Of a stretch of DNA of 64,000 bases, positions 35,521 to 44,553 are shown piece after piece; positions within the stretch are counted from its first letter, which is position 1; each line of letters starts with the position of its first letter. The stretch is from contig NZ_JAFYYT010000046.1 of the NCBI RefSeq assembly GCF_017549005.1, positions 1 through 64,000 of the forward strand, given 5' to 3'. The notes beneath the pieces were generated by a model that ran no database searches, had not been told where the DNA came from, and saw only the letters and a list, made by a program, of their open reading frames with translations. The stretch is from Ruminococcus sp. GTDB taxonomy: Bacteria > Bacillota > Clostridia > Oscillospirales > Ruminococcaceae. The translations under genes were made by a program, and so were the position numbers.

Positions 35521-37410
35521 TTGAATTACGAAATGGGTGAATTTGATGTAGCGGTAGTCGGTGCAGGTCATGCAGGAGTGGAGGCGGCTCTTGCCGCCGC
35601 AAGACTCGGCTGTAAAACTGTCATGTTTACTATATCGCTGGATCAGATCGCTAATATGCCTTGCAACCCCTCAATCGGTGGAACTGCAAAGGGTCACCTG
35701 GTCCGTGAAATAGACGCTTTGGGCGGAGAAATGGGCAAAGCTGCCGATAAATGCTTCATTCAGAGCCGTATGCTAAACCGCGGAAAGGGTCCTGCAGTAC
35801 ACAGTCTGAGAGTTCAGGCGGACAGAGTTGAGTACCATAAGTACATGAAAAATGTCTGTGAAAAGCAGAAAAATCTGTATGTTAAGCAGGCGGAAATATC
35901 AGACGTACTTGTTGATAATAATAAAATTACAGGTGTGCGGACAAAACTCGGAGCTGAGTATCGTGTGAAAGCAGTCATAATCGCAACGGGTACTTATCTC
36001 AAAGGTAAGATTCACATAGGCGAAGTTTCATATGAAAGCGGTCCTGATTCTGCGTTACCCAGTAATTTACTATCGAAAAGTCTTATTGAAAGCGGCGTTG
36101 AGCTCCGCAGATTCAAGACAGGAACTCCGTGTCGTGTTAACAAGAGAAGTATTAATTTTGATATAATGGAAAGACAGGACGGTGACGAAAAAATTGTCCC
36201 CTTTTCATTTGAAACGGATCCTGACAAGCTTGATAATAAAGTAAGCTGTTTTGTGACATATACCAACAGTAAAACCCATGAAGTCATACTTGCAAACCTT
36301 GACAGGTCACCATTATACTCGGGTAGAATAGAGGGAGTAGGTCCACGATACTGTCCGTCAATCGAGGACAAGATAGTGAGATTTTCAGACAAACCCCGAC
36401 ATCAGCTTTTTGTGGAGCCCATGGGAATGAGTACAGAAGAGTACTATTTACAGGGAATGTCATCATCACTGCCTGAGGACGTGCAGCTCGCGTTTCTTAG
36501 AACAATAGACGGACTTGAAGACGTAGAGATAATGAGACCTGCATACGCAATCGAGTATGACTGCTGCAACCCGAATCAGCTTCTTCCGACCCTTGAATTC
36601 AAAAACGTAGAGGGACTTTACGGGGCCGGTCAGTTCAACGGAAGCTCGGGATATGAAGAAGCAGCTGCTCAGGGAATAGTTGCGGGAATCAATGCTGCAC
36701 TGAAAATAAAGGGTAAAGAGCCTATGATACTTGACCGTGCGAGCTCTTATATCGGCACTTTGGTCGATGATCTTGTAACTAAGGGCTGTTCAGACCCCTA
36801 CAGAATGATGACTTCACGAAGCGAGTACAGGTTGATTCTTCGTCAGGATAACGCAGATCAGAGACTTACGCCTATCGGCTACAAGCTCGGACTTATCTCT
36901 CAGGAGCGTTATGACGCGCTGCTTGAGAAGGAAAGGCTCACTGCAGAGGAGATCGAGAGAGTTTCGAAGCTAAATATTTCGCCGTCTGTGGAGCTTAATG
37001 AGTTCCTTGAAGCACATGGAACTTCCCCTCTTGCGACGGGCTGTAAAATGTCTGATCTTATCCGCCGTCCGCAGATCTACTACAATGATCTTAGCGAATT
37101 TGATGAGGAAAGACCTGAACTTCCGCCCGATGTTGCGGAACAGGTGGAACTTCAGATTAAATACGAGGGATACATTCAGAAACAGCTTCAGCAGATCGAG
37201 CAAATGCGTAAAATGGAGTCGAAAAAGCTCCCGAAGGACCTTGATTACAGCATGATATACGGTCTCAGGCTCGAAGCTGCGGAGAAACTGAACAAGATAA
37301 AGCCCTTGTCAATAGGTCAGGCGTCCAGAATTTCTGGTGTTTCGCCTGCCGACGTGTCAATGCTTGCTGTTTGGCTCATGCACGAGAAGGGAGAAAACAA
37401 TGCTTCCTGA
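35521..37410 (+). CDS. mnmG: tRNA uridine 5-carboxymethylaminomethyl modification enzyme MnmG
   Basis: The 629-residue flavoprotein has an FAD-binding GxGxxG ([19 protein letters not shown]), the motif [25 protein letters not shown] and the C-terminal helical domain ([12 protein letters not shown] and following). It is the FAD partner of MnmE. The TTG at 35521 is used as start since AAAGGAGGG lies 7 bases upstream; an ATG at 35533 has no site. It overlaps rsmG by 11 bases. Confidence 0.98.
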   Translation: MNYEMGEFDVAVVGAGHAGVEAALAAARLGCKTVMFTISLDQIANMPCNPSIGGTAKGHLVREIDALGGEMGKAADKCFIQSRMLNRGKGPAVHSLRVQADRVEYHKYMKNVCEKQKNLYVKQAEISDVLVDNNKITGVRTKLGAEYRVKAVIIATGTYLKGKIHIGEVSYESGPDSALPSNLLSKSLIESGVELRRFKTGTPCRVNKRSINFDIMERQDGDEKIVPFSFETDPDKLDNKVSCFVTYTNSKTHEVILANLDRSPLYSGRIEGVGPRYCPSIEDKIVRFSDKPRHQLFVEPMGMSTEEYYLQGMSSSLPEDVQLAFLRTIDGLEDVEIMRPAYAIEYDCCNPNQLLPTLEFKNVEGLYGAGQFNGSSGYEEAAAQGIVAGINAALKIKGKEPMILDRASSYIGTLVDDLVTKGCSDPYRMMTSRSEYRLILRQDNADQRLTPIGYKLGLISQERYDALLEKERLTAEEIERVSKLNISPSVELNEFLEAHGTSPLATGCKMSDLIRRPQIYYNDLSEFDEERPELPPDVAEQVELQIKYEGYIQKQLQQIEQMRKMESKKLPKDLDYSMIYGLRLEAAEKLNKIKPLSIGQASRISGVSPADVSMLAVWLMHEKGENNAS

Positions 37411-38104
37411 ATTTGATTTATGCTGTTCCGAATTTCAGTCCGTGGGATTGGAACTGTCGCAGGAACTCTATGAAAGGCTCGATATATACGCAGATTTTCT
37501 TGTTGAGTACAATGAAAAGGTAAATCTTACGGCTATTATAGACGGTTCCGAGATACTGAAAAAGCATTTTATAGATAGTATAATTCTAAGCAAATATGTA
37601 GAAATTCCCGAAAATTCGACATTTATTGATGTCGGAACGGGTGCGGGATTTCCGTCGGTACCTTTAAAGCTGTTTTGTCCTGATATAAAGATAACTCTTC
37701 TTGACAGCCTAAACAAGCGTGTGGAGTTCCTACGTCAGCTTTGTGATAGGCTTGGTATAGAGGCTGATTTTATTCACGGACGTGCCGAAGACTTCTCAAA
37801 ACTTCCCGAATACAGGGAACAATTTGATTTTTCATGTGCCCGTGCAGTTGCCAATCTTTCTCTTCTCAGTGAGTTTTGCATTCCCTTTGTAAAGGTAGGC
37901 GGCAGCTTCATTTCCATGAAGGGACCGTCAGAAGATCTGTCAGAGGGCGAAAACGCTGTGAAGCTTCTTGGCGGCAAGATCGGGAGTATTGCTGAGTACG
38001 AGCTTTTTGGCGAGCAGCGCAGGATAGTCGATGTAAAGAAAATATCGCAGACTCCGCCAAAATACCCGAGAAACAGCGGTCAGATCAAGAAGAAACAGCT
38101 CTGA
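37400..38104 (+). CDS. rsmG: 16S rRNA m7G methyltransferase RsmG
   Basis: The 234-residue protein has the SAM motif [20 protein letters not shown] and the RsmG body ([28 protein letters not shown]). It methylates G527 of 16S rRNA. The start 37400 follows AAGGGAG at 8 bases; the longer frame from 37337 lies inside mnmG. It overlaps the mnmG end. A terminator follows. Confidence 0.97.
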   Translation: MLPEFDLCCSEFQSVGLELSQELYERLDIYADFLVEYNEKVNLTAIIDGSEILKKHFIDSIILSKYVEIPENSTFIDVGTGAGFPSVPLKLFCPDIKITLLDSLNKRVEFLRQLCDRLGIEADFIHGRAEDFSKLPEYREQFDFSCARAVANLSLLSEFCIPFVKVGGSFISMKGPSEDLSEGENAVKLLGGKIGSIAEYELFGEQRRIVDVKKISQTPPKYPRNSGQIKKKQL

Positions 38105-38127
38105 TAAATGATAAATAAGTCAAATGA

Positions 38128-38162
38128 TCCGTCGTTTTAGTGAAAAACGGCGGATTTTTTTT
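38128..38162 (+). terminator. rsmG terminator
   Basis: Stem TCCGTCGTTTT with AAAACGGCGGA (one T-G pair), loop AGTGA, then a run of T. Confidence 0.85.
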
Positions 38163-38223
38163 ATAGAAATTATTTCCGACAGGTATTATAATAGATTTAT
38201 AAATTTGATCGGAGGTCATAATA

Positions 38224-39039
38224 ATGGCAGGATTTTTGAACTTTACCAAGGAGCGGCTCATAAATAGAGTCGTAGAAATATCAACAGACGACATAATTTC
38301 TAACCCAAATCAGCCTCGGTCGGACTTTTCGGACGATATATCACAGCTCGCGGAGTCCATTGCACAGAACGGAATTTTGCAGCCTATATCTGTACGAAAG
38401 AAGGGGTCGAAGTATGAACTGATCGCAGGTGAGCGAAGACTTCGTGCTGCGAAGCTATGCGGTTTCCCTGTTGTTCCGTGTATTGTACATGATGTGAGCG
38501 ACCGTCATTCCGCTGTGCTTGCCCTTGTTGAGAATATCCAGCGTCAGGATCTGTCTTTTTTTGACGAAGCTTCTGCAATCGAGAAGCTCATAACCCTTTA
38601 CGGCATGACTCAGGAGGACGCAGCTTCAAAGCTGGGACGCGCTCAGAGTACTATTGCAAACAAGCTGAGACTTTTAAGGCTTACCGAGAAGGAACGGACG
38701 CTTATCACGCAGTACGGACTGACTGAGCGCCATGCGAGAGCACTTCTCCGCCTTGGAAGTGCTGAGGACAGGCTGTTTATACTTGACAAAATAATAAAAA
38801 GCGACCTGAACGTGGAGCGCTCGGAAAAGCTTATCGACGAGTTCATTGGAAGTAAGAAGGACAAGGTAAGTTATAAGAAACGCTCGGTTGTGTTTCAGAA
38901 TGTCAAGCTTTTTGTAAATACTATTAATAAAGCTATAGAAACTATGCAGGCGGCAGGTATTTCGGCTGACTCCAGAAAGATACAGAGCGAGGACTACATA
39001 GAATATCGCGTCAGGATTCCTATTCAGAAGAAGTCTTGA
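38224..39039 (+). CDS. noc: ParB-family nucleoid occlusion protein (Noc-like)
   Basis: The 271-residue protein is a ParB-type CTPase. It has the N-terminal ParB domain with GERRLRAAKLCG, ENIQRQDLSFFDEA and a helix-turn-helix (MTQEDAASKLGRAQSTIANKLRLLRL). In Firmicutes the ParB paralogue next to rsmG is Noc, which blocks division over the nucleoid. Noc normally binds NBS sites that differ from parS by one base. The name rests on position; it could act as a second ParB. Its N-terminal 15 residues (MAGFLNFTKERLINRV) resemble the amphipathic membrane helix of Noc. A TATAAT lies at 38187-38192. Confidence 0.85.
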   Translation: MAGFLNFTKERLINRVVEISTDDIISNPNQPRSDFSDDISQLAESIAQNGILQPISVRKKGSKYELIAGERRLRAAKLCGFPVVPCIVHDVSDRHSAVLALVENIQRQDLSFFDEASAIEKLITLYGMTQEDAASKLGRAQSTIANKLRLLRLTEKERTLITQYGLTERHARALLRLGSAEDRLFILDKIIKSDLNVERSEKLIDEFIGSKKDKVSYKKRSVVFQNVKLFVNTINKAIETMQAAGISADSRKIQSEDYIEYRVRIPIQKKS

Positions 39040-39045
39040 TATAAT

Positions 39046-39061
39046 TGTTTCACATGAAACA
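39046..39061. promoter_or_regulatory. parS site after noc (one mismatch), inside a terminator
   Basis: TGTTTCACATGAAACA. Bases 39051-39062 are also the left arm of the terminator stem. Confidence 0.8.
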
Positions 39062-39085
39062 TTTTTATGTTTCATGTGTTTTTTT
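39051..39085 (+). terminator. noc terminator built from parS sequence
   Basis: Twelve-bp perfect stem CACATGAAACAT/ATGTTTCATGTG (39051-39062, 39067-39078), loop TTTT, then seven T. Both arms contain half parS-like sequence. Confidence 0.9.
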
Positions 39086-39094
39086 GTTACAGAG

Positions 39095-39110
39095 TGTTTC
39101 ACGTGAAACA
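39095..39110. promoter_or_regulatory. parS site, perfect consensus, upstream of soj
   Basis: TGTTTCACGTGAAACA, a perfect 16-bp palindrome. It lies 26 bases upstream of the soj -35 box, so ParB spreading from it may affect soj-spo0J transcription. Confidence 0.97.
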
Positions 39111-39136
39111 AATTTCAAAAAAATCTCAGTTTCTTA

Positions 39137-39165
39137 TTTACAATACGCTTCAAAAGTGCTATAAT
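39137..39165 (+). promoter_or_regulatory. soj promoter
   Basis: TTTACA (39137-39142), 17-base spacer, TATAAT (39160-39165). Confidence 0.75.
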
Positions 39166-39195
39166 ATTAGAAGTAAATCTTGAAAGGAAGATAAT

Positions 39196-40023
39196 ATGGG
39201 CAAGATAATAGCTGTTGCCAACCAGAAAGGTGGCGTAGGAAAAACAACAACCGTCATAAATATCGCAGCATATCTCGGTTCACGCGGATTCAATGTCCTT
39301 TGTGTGGACGTGGACCCTCAGGGTAATACCACAACGGGCTTCGGTATTAAAAAGAAGTCAGTGACCGTTTCAGCTTACGATGTTATAACGGGCAAGGCTC
39401 GGGCACAGGAAGCTGTACATACAACTGAGTTTGAGAATGTCTCAATTATACCTGCAACGGAAAATCTTGCAGGCTGTGAGATAGAGCTTGTGGAGTTTGA
39501 AAACAGGGTCAACAGACTGAAAATGCAGCTTCTCACCTGTAAGGAAGAATTTGATTACATTTTCATCGACTGTCCGCCTGCACTTGGAACAATTACTATC
39601 AACGGTTTTGTTGCCTGCGACAGTATCATCGTGCCTATGCTTGCAGAGTTCTATGCACTCGAGGGACTTTCTCAGCTGGTGAATACTATAAAAATAGTTA
39701 AAAATAATTATAATCCGGCGCTGGAAATAGAGGGAATCCTCTTTACCATGTTTGACGGAAGGCTCAATCTTGCAAACGATGTTGTTTCTGAGGTGGAGAA
39801 GTACTTCCCGGACAAGGTCTTCAAGACAAGGATACCGAGAAATGTCCGTATTTCCGAAGCTCCCAGCCACGGAAAGCCGGTAATGTACTATGACAAGGGC
39901 TCAAAGGGCGCAGAGTCATACGAGCTTGTCTGCCATGAGATTCTTGGCGAGCCGCTGGAGCTCCCTGCAAAGAAAAAGATCTTTTCTTTCAAAAAAACAA
40001 AGAAAGGAAAACGTTCGTCTTGA
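39196..40023 (+). CDS. soj: chromosome partitioning ATPase Soj/ParA
   Basis: The 275-residue protein has the deviant Walker A NQKGGVGKTTT, Walker A-prime VDVDPQGNTTTGFG and Walker B FIDCPPALG. ParA binds DNA as an ATP dimer and works with ParB/Spo0J in origin segregation and control of DnaA. A basic Lys-rich C-terminal extension (KKKIFSFKKTKKGKRSS) is longer than in Bacillus and may add DNA binding. spo0J follows after 17 bases. Confidence 0.97.
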   Translation: MGKIIAVANQKGGVGKTTTVINIAAYLGSRGFNVLCVDVDPQGNTTTGFGIKKKSVTVSAYDVITGKARAQEAVHTTEFENVSIIPATENLAGCEIELVEFENRVNRLKMQLLTCKEEFDYIFIDCPPALGTITINGFVACDSIIVPMLAEFYALEGLSQLVNTIKIVKNNYNPALEIEGILFTMFDGRLNLANDVVSEVEKYFPDKVFKTRIPRNVRISEAPSHGKPVMYYDKGSKGAESYELVCHEILGEPLELPAKKKIFSFKKTKKGKRSS

Positions 40024-40040
40024 CGAATGAGGTTTGAACT

Positions 40041-40892
40041 ATGGCAAAAGGTGGTTTAGGCGTAGGTCTTGACGCGCTTTTCATTGACAACGCCAATGAG
40101 GTACAGGTGAAAAAGACGCTGCGTACTGCTGAATTAGAGCCTAACCGCGATCAGCCCCGTAAGGCGTTCAGCGACGAGGCAATAACAGCTCTTGCTGACT
40201 CTATCCGCGAGCACGGTATGCTCCAGCCGATACTTGTACGTCCGATAAGCTCGGGCGGCTATCAGATAGTTGCAGGCGAAAGAAGATGGCGGGCTGCAAG
40301 AATGGCAGGCCTTGATGAAGTACCTGTTACGATCCGCGAGCTCAGTGACCTGGAAACGATGCAGATCGCGATTATTGAGAACCTGCAGCGTGAAAATCTT
40401 AACCCTATCGAAGAAGCCGCAGGCTATAACGATCTTATTGAGAAATTCGGCATGACACAGGAAAAAGTCGCAAAAATGGTGGGACGTTCCCGTTCCGCAG
40501 TTGCAAATGCCGTGAGAATACTCTCACTTCCCGACAGAGTGCTTAAAATGGTGGAGAACGGCGAGCTTTCCGCAGGTCATGCAAGGGCATTGCTCGGATT
40601 TGAGGACGAGGAAATGCTTATCGCTACAGCTCTAAGGGCTGCCGACGGAGGACTGACCGTTCGTCAGGTTGAAAAGGCTGCTCAGAAATCCGCAGAGCAT
40701 ACGGAAGAAGCTGCTGCAAAGACAAACAGAAAAATTGATAATTATTTTAAGGAAATGGAGCTTTCTCTTAACGAGCGACTCGGCAGAAAGGTCAAGGTCG
40801 ACTACGGTAAGAACAAGGGCGCTCTGATCCTTGAATTTTATGATAAAAACGACCTCGCAGCACTGGCTGAAAAGCTTGCAAAAGAGGACTAA
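40041..40892 (+). CDS. spo0J: chromosome partitioning protein ParB/Spo0J
   Basis: The 283-residue protein starts KGGLGVGLDALFIDN, the ParA-stimulating N-terminus. It has the CTP-binding GERRWRAARMAG, ENLQRENLNPIEEA, an HTH (MTQEKVAKMVGRSRSAVANAVRILSLP) and a C-terminal dimer domain. ParB loads at parS as a CTP clamp and recruits SMC. Three parS-like sites lie within 5 kb upstream. It is co-transcribed with soj, and serS starts 12 bases later. Confidence 0.97.
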   Translation: MAKGGLGVGLDALFIDNANEVQVKKTLRTAELEPNRDQPRKAFSDEAITALADSIREHGMLQPILVRPISSGGYQIVAGERRWRAARMAGLDEVPVTIRELSDLETMQIAIIENLQRENLNPIEEAAGYNDLIEKFGMTQEKVAKMVGRSRSAVANAVRILSLPDRVLKMVENGELSAGHARALLGFEDEEMLIATALRAADGGLTVRQVEKAAQKSAEHTEEAAAKTNRKIDNYFKEMELSLNERLGRKVKVDYGKNKGALILEFYDKNDLAALAEKLAKED

Positions 40893-40904
40893 GGAGAATA
40901 TATT

Positions 40905-42197
40905 ATGATAGATATCAAGCTTATAAGAACCAACCCGGAAATGGTAAAGGAAAACATCAGGAAGAAATTCCAGGACGACAAGCTCGAACTCGTTGACAAG
41001 GTAATAGAGCTTGACAAGCAGTACAGAGAGACCAAGCTTGCCTGCGATAACCTCAGAAATACACGTAACGTAAAGAGCAAAGAGATCGGCGGACTTATGA
41101 AGAACGGTCAGAAGGACGAGGCTGAAAAGATAAAGGCTGAGGTCTCTGCAATGGGCAGGGAGCTCGAGGAAAAGGAGCAGCTCGAGGTAAAGCTCGAAGC
41201 TGATATCCGCGAGATAATGCTGGTCATCCCGAATATCATCGACGAGACCGTTCCGATAGGAAAGGACGATACAGAGAACGTCGAGGTAGAGCGTTTCGGC
41301 GAGCCTGCTGTTCCTGCATTTGAAGTTCCTTACCACGTTGATATCATGGAAAAGTTAAACGGTATCGACATCGACAGCGCACGTAAGACAAGCGGAAACG
41401 GCTTCTATTATCTCTGCGGAGATATCGCACAGCTCCAGAGCTGCATACTCTCTTACGCAAGAGACTTCATGATAGACAAGGGCTTCACATATTACATTCC
41501 TCCATTCATGATAAGAAGCAACGTTGTTACAGGCGTTATGAGCTTCGCAGAAATGGAAGGCATGATGTACAAGATCGAGGGCGAGGATCTCTACCTTATC
41601 GGTACTTCCGAGCACTCTATGATAGGCAAGTTCATTGATACTATCGTTCCCGAGGAGGAGCTTCCAAAGACTCTCACAAGCTATTCTCCATGCTTCCGTA
41701 AGGAGGTAGGTGCTCACGGTATCGAGGAGCGCGGCGTTTACCGTATCCACCAGTTTGAAAAGCAGGAAATGGTCGTTGTATGTAAGCCCGAGGAGTCTAT
41801 GGACTGGTTCCATAAGCTCTACAGCTATACAGTTGAGTTCTTCCGCACACTTGATATACCTGTACGTACTCTTGAATGCTGCTCGGGAGACCTTGCAGAC
41901 CTTAAAGTCAAGTCTATCGACGTTGAGGCATGGTCGCCCCGTCAGAAGAAGTACTTCGAGGTGGGAAGCTGTTCAAATCTCGGCGACGCACAGGCAAGAC
42001 GTCTTGGTATCAGAGTAAAGGCTGAGGACGGCAGCAAATACTTTGCACATACACTTAACAATACAGTTGTTGCTCCTCCGAGAATGCTCATCGCATTCCT
42101 CGAGAACAACCTCAACGAGGACGGCTCTATCCGCATTCCAAAGGCTCTCCAGCCATATATGCGCAAGGACATCATAAAGGTTCCTGAGAAGAAGTAA
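40905..42197 (+). CDS. serS: seryl-tRNA synthetase
   Basis: The 430-residue class II synthetase has the N-terminal coiled-coil arm (about 25-105) that binds tRNA-Ser. Motif 2 is FRKEVGAHGIEERGVYRIHQFEKQEMV and motif 3 contains NNTVVAPPRMLIAFLENN. Length is typical. It is probably in the soj-spo0J transcription unit, as the gap is only 12 bases with AGGAG. No T-box leader is present, so its expression is not tRNA-sensed in an obvious way. A terminator follows. Confidence 0.98.
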   Translation: MIDIKLIRTNPEMVKENIRKKFQDDKLELVDKVIELDKQYRETKLACDNLRNTRNVKSKEIGGLMKNGQKDEAEKIKAEVSAMGRELEEKEQLEVKLEADIREIMLVIPNIIDETVPIGKDDTENVEVERFGEPAVPAFEVPYHVDIMEKLNGIDIDSARKTSGNGFYYLCGDIAQLQSCILSYARDFMIDKGFTYYIPPFMIRSNVVTGVMSFAEMEGMMYKIEGEDLYLIGTSEHSMIGKFIDTIVPEEELPKTLTSYSPCFRKEVGAHGIEERGVYRIHQFEKQEMVVVCKPEESMDWFHKLYSYTVEFFRTLDIPVRTLECCSGDLADLKVKSIDVEAWSPRQKKYFEVGSCSNLGDAQARRLGIRVKAEDGSKYFAHTLNNTVVAPPRMLIAFLENNLNEDGSIRIPKALQPYMRKDIIKVPEKK

Positions 42198-42203
42198 TCA
42201 GTT

Positions 42204-42227
42204 AGGGCGGCTTTTGCCGCCCTTTTT
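42204..42227 (+). terminator. serS terminator
   Basis: Stem AGGGCGGC/GCCGCCCT, loop TTTT, then TTTTT. Confidence 0.9.
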
Positions 42228-42234
42228 GTACAAT

Positions 42235-42258
42235 GTAGGGGCGGATATTATCCGCCCG
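42235..42258 (+). repeat. REP hairpin (GTAG + GGGCGGAT stem)
   Basis: GTAG followed by GGGCGGAT, loop ATT and ATCCGCCC. Same leader and layout as the REPs inside the transposase relic. Confidence 0.75.
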
Positions 42259-42277
42259 TTAAATATATATGAAAAAA

Positions 42278-42317
42278 CAGGTGGGCGATGTTTACATTAC
42301 CCACCTGCATTTTTTTT
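42278..42317 (+). terminator. strong stem-loop with T-run
   Basis: CAGGTGGG pairs with CCCACCTG, with an inner ATGT/ACAT pair, followed by eight T (42310-42317). It may end read-through from serS. Confidence 0.75.
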
Positions 42318-42322
42318 GATTT

Positions 42323-42346
42323 GCGGACGCCAATTTGGCGTCCCTA
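42323..42346 (-). repeat. REP-like hairpin (TAG + GGACGCCA stem)
   Basis: On the minus strand TAG is followed by GGACGCCA, loop AAT and TGGCGTCC. Confidence 0.55.
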
Positions 42347-42364
42347 AAGGCTAACAGCTAAAGG

Positions 42365-42490
42365 CTAATGGATGTTTATATGCTCGTCGCCCCACTTTGC
42401 CGCTGTACAGAGACACATTGTTATTACACCAATAGTCCCGCCGAACATTGTACCTAATATAAAACTTACCATTTTATCACTCGCTTTCAT
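42365..42490 (-). CDS. 41-residue membrane peptide, DUF3789-like
   Basis: The short gene encodes MKASDKMVSFILGTMFGGTI and following residues ending TAAKWGDEHINIH. A single membrane helix with Gly-Gly (about 8-30) is typical of DUF3789 peptides, whose function is unknown. Two ATG codons are possible (position 1 or 7); an AGGA lies upstream of the first. The frame is intact and codon use is like that of coding DNA, but so short a frame cannot be proven by sequence alone. Confidence 0.65.
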   Translation of the reverse strand: MKASDKMVSFILGTMFGGTIGVITMCLCTAAKWGDEHINIH

Positions 42491-42631
42491 TTTGTCCTGA
42501 ATATATTATGCGCTTTTTACGGCTGCATAATCATCGGAAAGCGTGAATATTTTTGTGTAATATAAGACATAATAAAAGAAATATCTTTAAATTTGTTGCA
42601 AATGCCACTTTTCACGGCTCTGTATTTATGG

Positions 42632-42637
42632 TATAAT
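42632..42637 (+). promoter_or_regulatory. flavodiiron protein promoter (-10)
   Basis: TATAAT at 42632-42637 with a weak TTTTCA 17 bases upstream (42609-42614). Confidence 0.5.
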
Positions 42638-42682
42638 TATCCCATAGCGCATAAGCGTAAATAATGAAAAGAGGTAATTACC

Positions 42683-43840
42683 ATGAATAAAATAACAAAT
42701 GACATTTACTACATCGGAGTCAACGATCATCAGGTCGACCTCTTTGAGGGACAGTATGATGTGCCTAATGGTATGGCATATAACTCATATATTATAGTTG
42801 ATGAAAAAACAGCTGTTTTTGACACTGTTGACGGAAATTTCACAGACGAGTGGCTCGGTAATATCTCGGAAGTGCTTGGGGACAAGGCTCCCGATTATAT
42901 CATCGTTCAGCATATGGAGCCCGACCATTCCGCAAATCTTGCAAACTTCCTCAAAAAGTACCCTGATACGGCAGTTGTTGGCAACGCAAAGACTTTCGGC
43001 ATGATAGACAGTTTCTTCGATGGTCTTGCTATAGCAAACAAGCTGGAAGTCAAGGAGGGAGAGAAGCTTTCTCTCGGAAAGCATGAGCTTTCATTCGTAT
43101 TCGCTGCTATGGTACACTGGCCTGAGGTAATGTTCACTTACGACAGCACAGACAAGGTGCTCTTCTCAGCAGACGCTTTCGGAAAGTTCGGAGCTCTCGA
43201 CGTTGAGGAGGACTGGGCTTGCGAAGCTCGCCGCTATTACTTCGGTATCGTCGGAAAGTACGGCGTACAGGTACAGGCTGTACTGAAAAAGGCAGGAGCT
43301 CTTGATATTCAGACTATCTGCCCTCTCCACGGACCTGTTCTCAAGGAGAACCTCGGATACTATCTCGGACTTTACAATACATGGTCAAGCTATGGTGTTG
43401 AGTCTGAGGGTATATTCATCGCTTACACATCGGTTTACGGCAATACAAAGAAGGCTGCCGAGCTCCTCAAGGAGAAGCTTGAAGCAAAGGGCTGCCCGAA
43501 GGTAGCTATCGCCGACCTTGCAAGAGAGGATATGGCTGAGTCTGTGGAGGACGCATTCCGCTACGGAAAGCTTATTATCGCTACGACAACATATAATGCC
43601 GATATCTTCCCGTTCATGAAGCACTTCATTCTCGACCTTACCGAGAGAAACTATCAGAACCGTACTATCGGTATCATCGAAAACGGAAGCTGGGCTCCTC
43701 TCGCTGCAAAGACCGTAAAGGCAATGTTCGAGAAGTCCAAGAACATCACATGGACAGATACAACCGTATCTATCAAATCAGCTTTAAAGCCTGCAAATAT
43801 CGCTCAGATAGAGGCTCTTGCAGACGAGCTTATGAAATAA
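42683..43840 (+). CDS. fprA: flavodiiron protein (A-type flavoprotein FprA)
   Basis: The 385-residue protein has the beta-lactamase-like diiron domain (1-245) with the ligand pattern HMEPDHSAN, MVHWPEV, SADAFGKFGALD and CPLHGPV. A flavodoxin-like FMN domain (about 250-385, IAYTSVYGNTKKAAELL) follows. Such proteins reduce oxygen to water or NO to N2O in anaerobes and take electrons from rubredoxin or coenzyme F420. The length is typical. It is followed by a ferredoxin-thioredoxin-reductase-like gene. Its codon use is strongly biased, which suggests high expression. Confidence 0.94.
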   Translation: MNKITNDIYYIGVNDHQVDLFEGQYDVPNGMAYNSYIIVDEKTAVFDTVDGNFTDEWLGNISEVLGDKAPDYIIVQHMEPDHSANLANFLKKYPDTAVVGNAKTFGMIDSFFDGLAIANKLEVKEGEKLSLGKHELSFVFAAMVHWPEVMFTYDSTDKVLFSADAFGKFGALDVEEDWACEARRYYFGIVGKYGVQVQAVLKKAGALDIQTICPLHGPVLKENLGYYLGLYNTWSSYGVESEGIFIAYTSVYGNTKKAAELLKEKLEAKGCPKVAIADLAREDMAESVEDAFRYGKLIIATTTYNADIFPFMKHFILDLTERNYQNRTIGIIENGSWAPLAAKTVKAMFEKSKNITWTDTTVSIKSALKPANIAQIEALADELMK

Positions 43841-43883
43841 AGAATACAGCTTGTCTGTATGAAAAATAAAGGAGGGACTGATT

Positions 43884-44087
43884 ATGAAAGTAACACTCAA
43901 TCCCGACAAAGAAGTAGTTGACAGAATAAAAGAGGGACTTAAACTGAAGGACGGCTACTGTCCGTGCAGACTGGCAAAAACTCCCGAAAACAAGTGTATG
44001 TGCAAGGAGTTCCGCGACCAGATAGCAGACCCGGAATTTGAGGGCTTCTGTCACTGTATGCTCTATTACAAATCACTGGAAGACTAA
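43884..44087 (+). CDS. ferredoxin-thioredoxin reductase catalytic chain-like protein
   Basis: The 67-residue protein has the cysteine pairs CPC (26-28), CMC (38-40) and CHC (56-58), the pattern of the FTR catalytic subunit with its active-site disulfide and [4Fe-4S] cluster. Spacing is 9 and 15 residues, against 16 and 8 in chloroplast FTR, but the first and last pairs are equally far apart. No variable subunit is seen. It may reduce thioredoxin from ferredoxin. GGAGG precedes the ATG. Confidence 0.82.
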   Translation: MKVTLNPDKEVVDRIKEGLKLKDGYCPCRLAKTPENKCMCKEFRDQIADPEFEGFCHCMLYYKSLED

Positions 44088-44089
44088 AT

Positions 44090-44536
44090 ATGCTGACCAT
44101 AAGTAAGGTATATAAGGACACTCCGCTTGCTCAGGAGCTCCTGCAATTCGTTGAGGAATGCTCATGGCATGAGGTTAAGGAGCACATCGCTGATATGCTA
44201 AGGTCGTGGGAGTTCACAGAATGGGAGTGTATGCTTGCCGCGATTCAGGACGGAAAAATAGTTGGTATGGCTTCCATAATGAAAACGGACTATTACCCTC
44301 TGCCCGATATATATCCGTGGATATCCTGCATCTTCGTCACGGAGAGCGCAAGGGGACAACGTATCAGCGGACAGCTCATAGACTTCGCTAACGGATACGT
44401 GAGGGAGCTTGGATTTAAAAAGACTTACATTCCCACGGAATATACAGGACTTTATGAGCATTACGGATATGAATATATCCATGACATAATCAATTACGGC
44501 GGCGGAACCGACCGCCTTTACGCAAAGGAACTTTAA
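44090..44536 (+). CDS. GNAT family N-acetyltransferase
   Basis: The 148-residue protein has the GNAT fold, with the acetyl-CoA motif CIFVTESARGQRISGQLIDFANGYVRELGF and the C-terminal YEHYGYEYI. The substrate is unknown. It starts two bases after the FTR-like stop codon, so it is co-translated with it, and a thioredoxin gene follows after 17 bases. It may be a by-stander in a redox operon. Confidence 0.82.
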   Translation: MLTISKVYKDTPLAQELLQFVEECSWHEVKEHIADMLRSWEFTEWECMLAAIQDGKIVGMASIMKTDYYPLPDIYPWISCIFVTESARGQRISGQLIDFANGYVRELGFKKTYIPTEYTGLYEHYGYEYIHDIINYGGGTDRLYAKEL

Positions 44537-44553
44537 TAAACAGGAGGTAAAAT

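Larger units (their letters stand above)
42198..42682. other. intergenic region after serS with REPs, terminator and a small gene
   Basis: This 485-base gap holds the serS terminator, two REP-like hairpins, a strong stem-loop at 42278-42317, the 41-aa gene on the minus strand and the flavodiiron promoter. Confidence 0.7.

Noticed and set aside
42204-42682. A tRNA or riboswitch in the gap after serS
   Set aside because: The hairpins there are a terminator and REPs; no cloverleaf or known aptamer pattern was seen.
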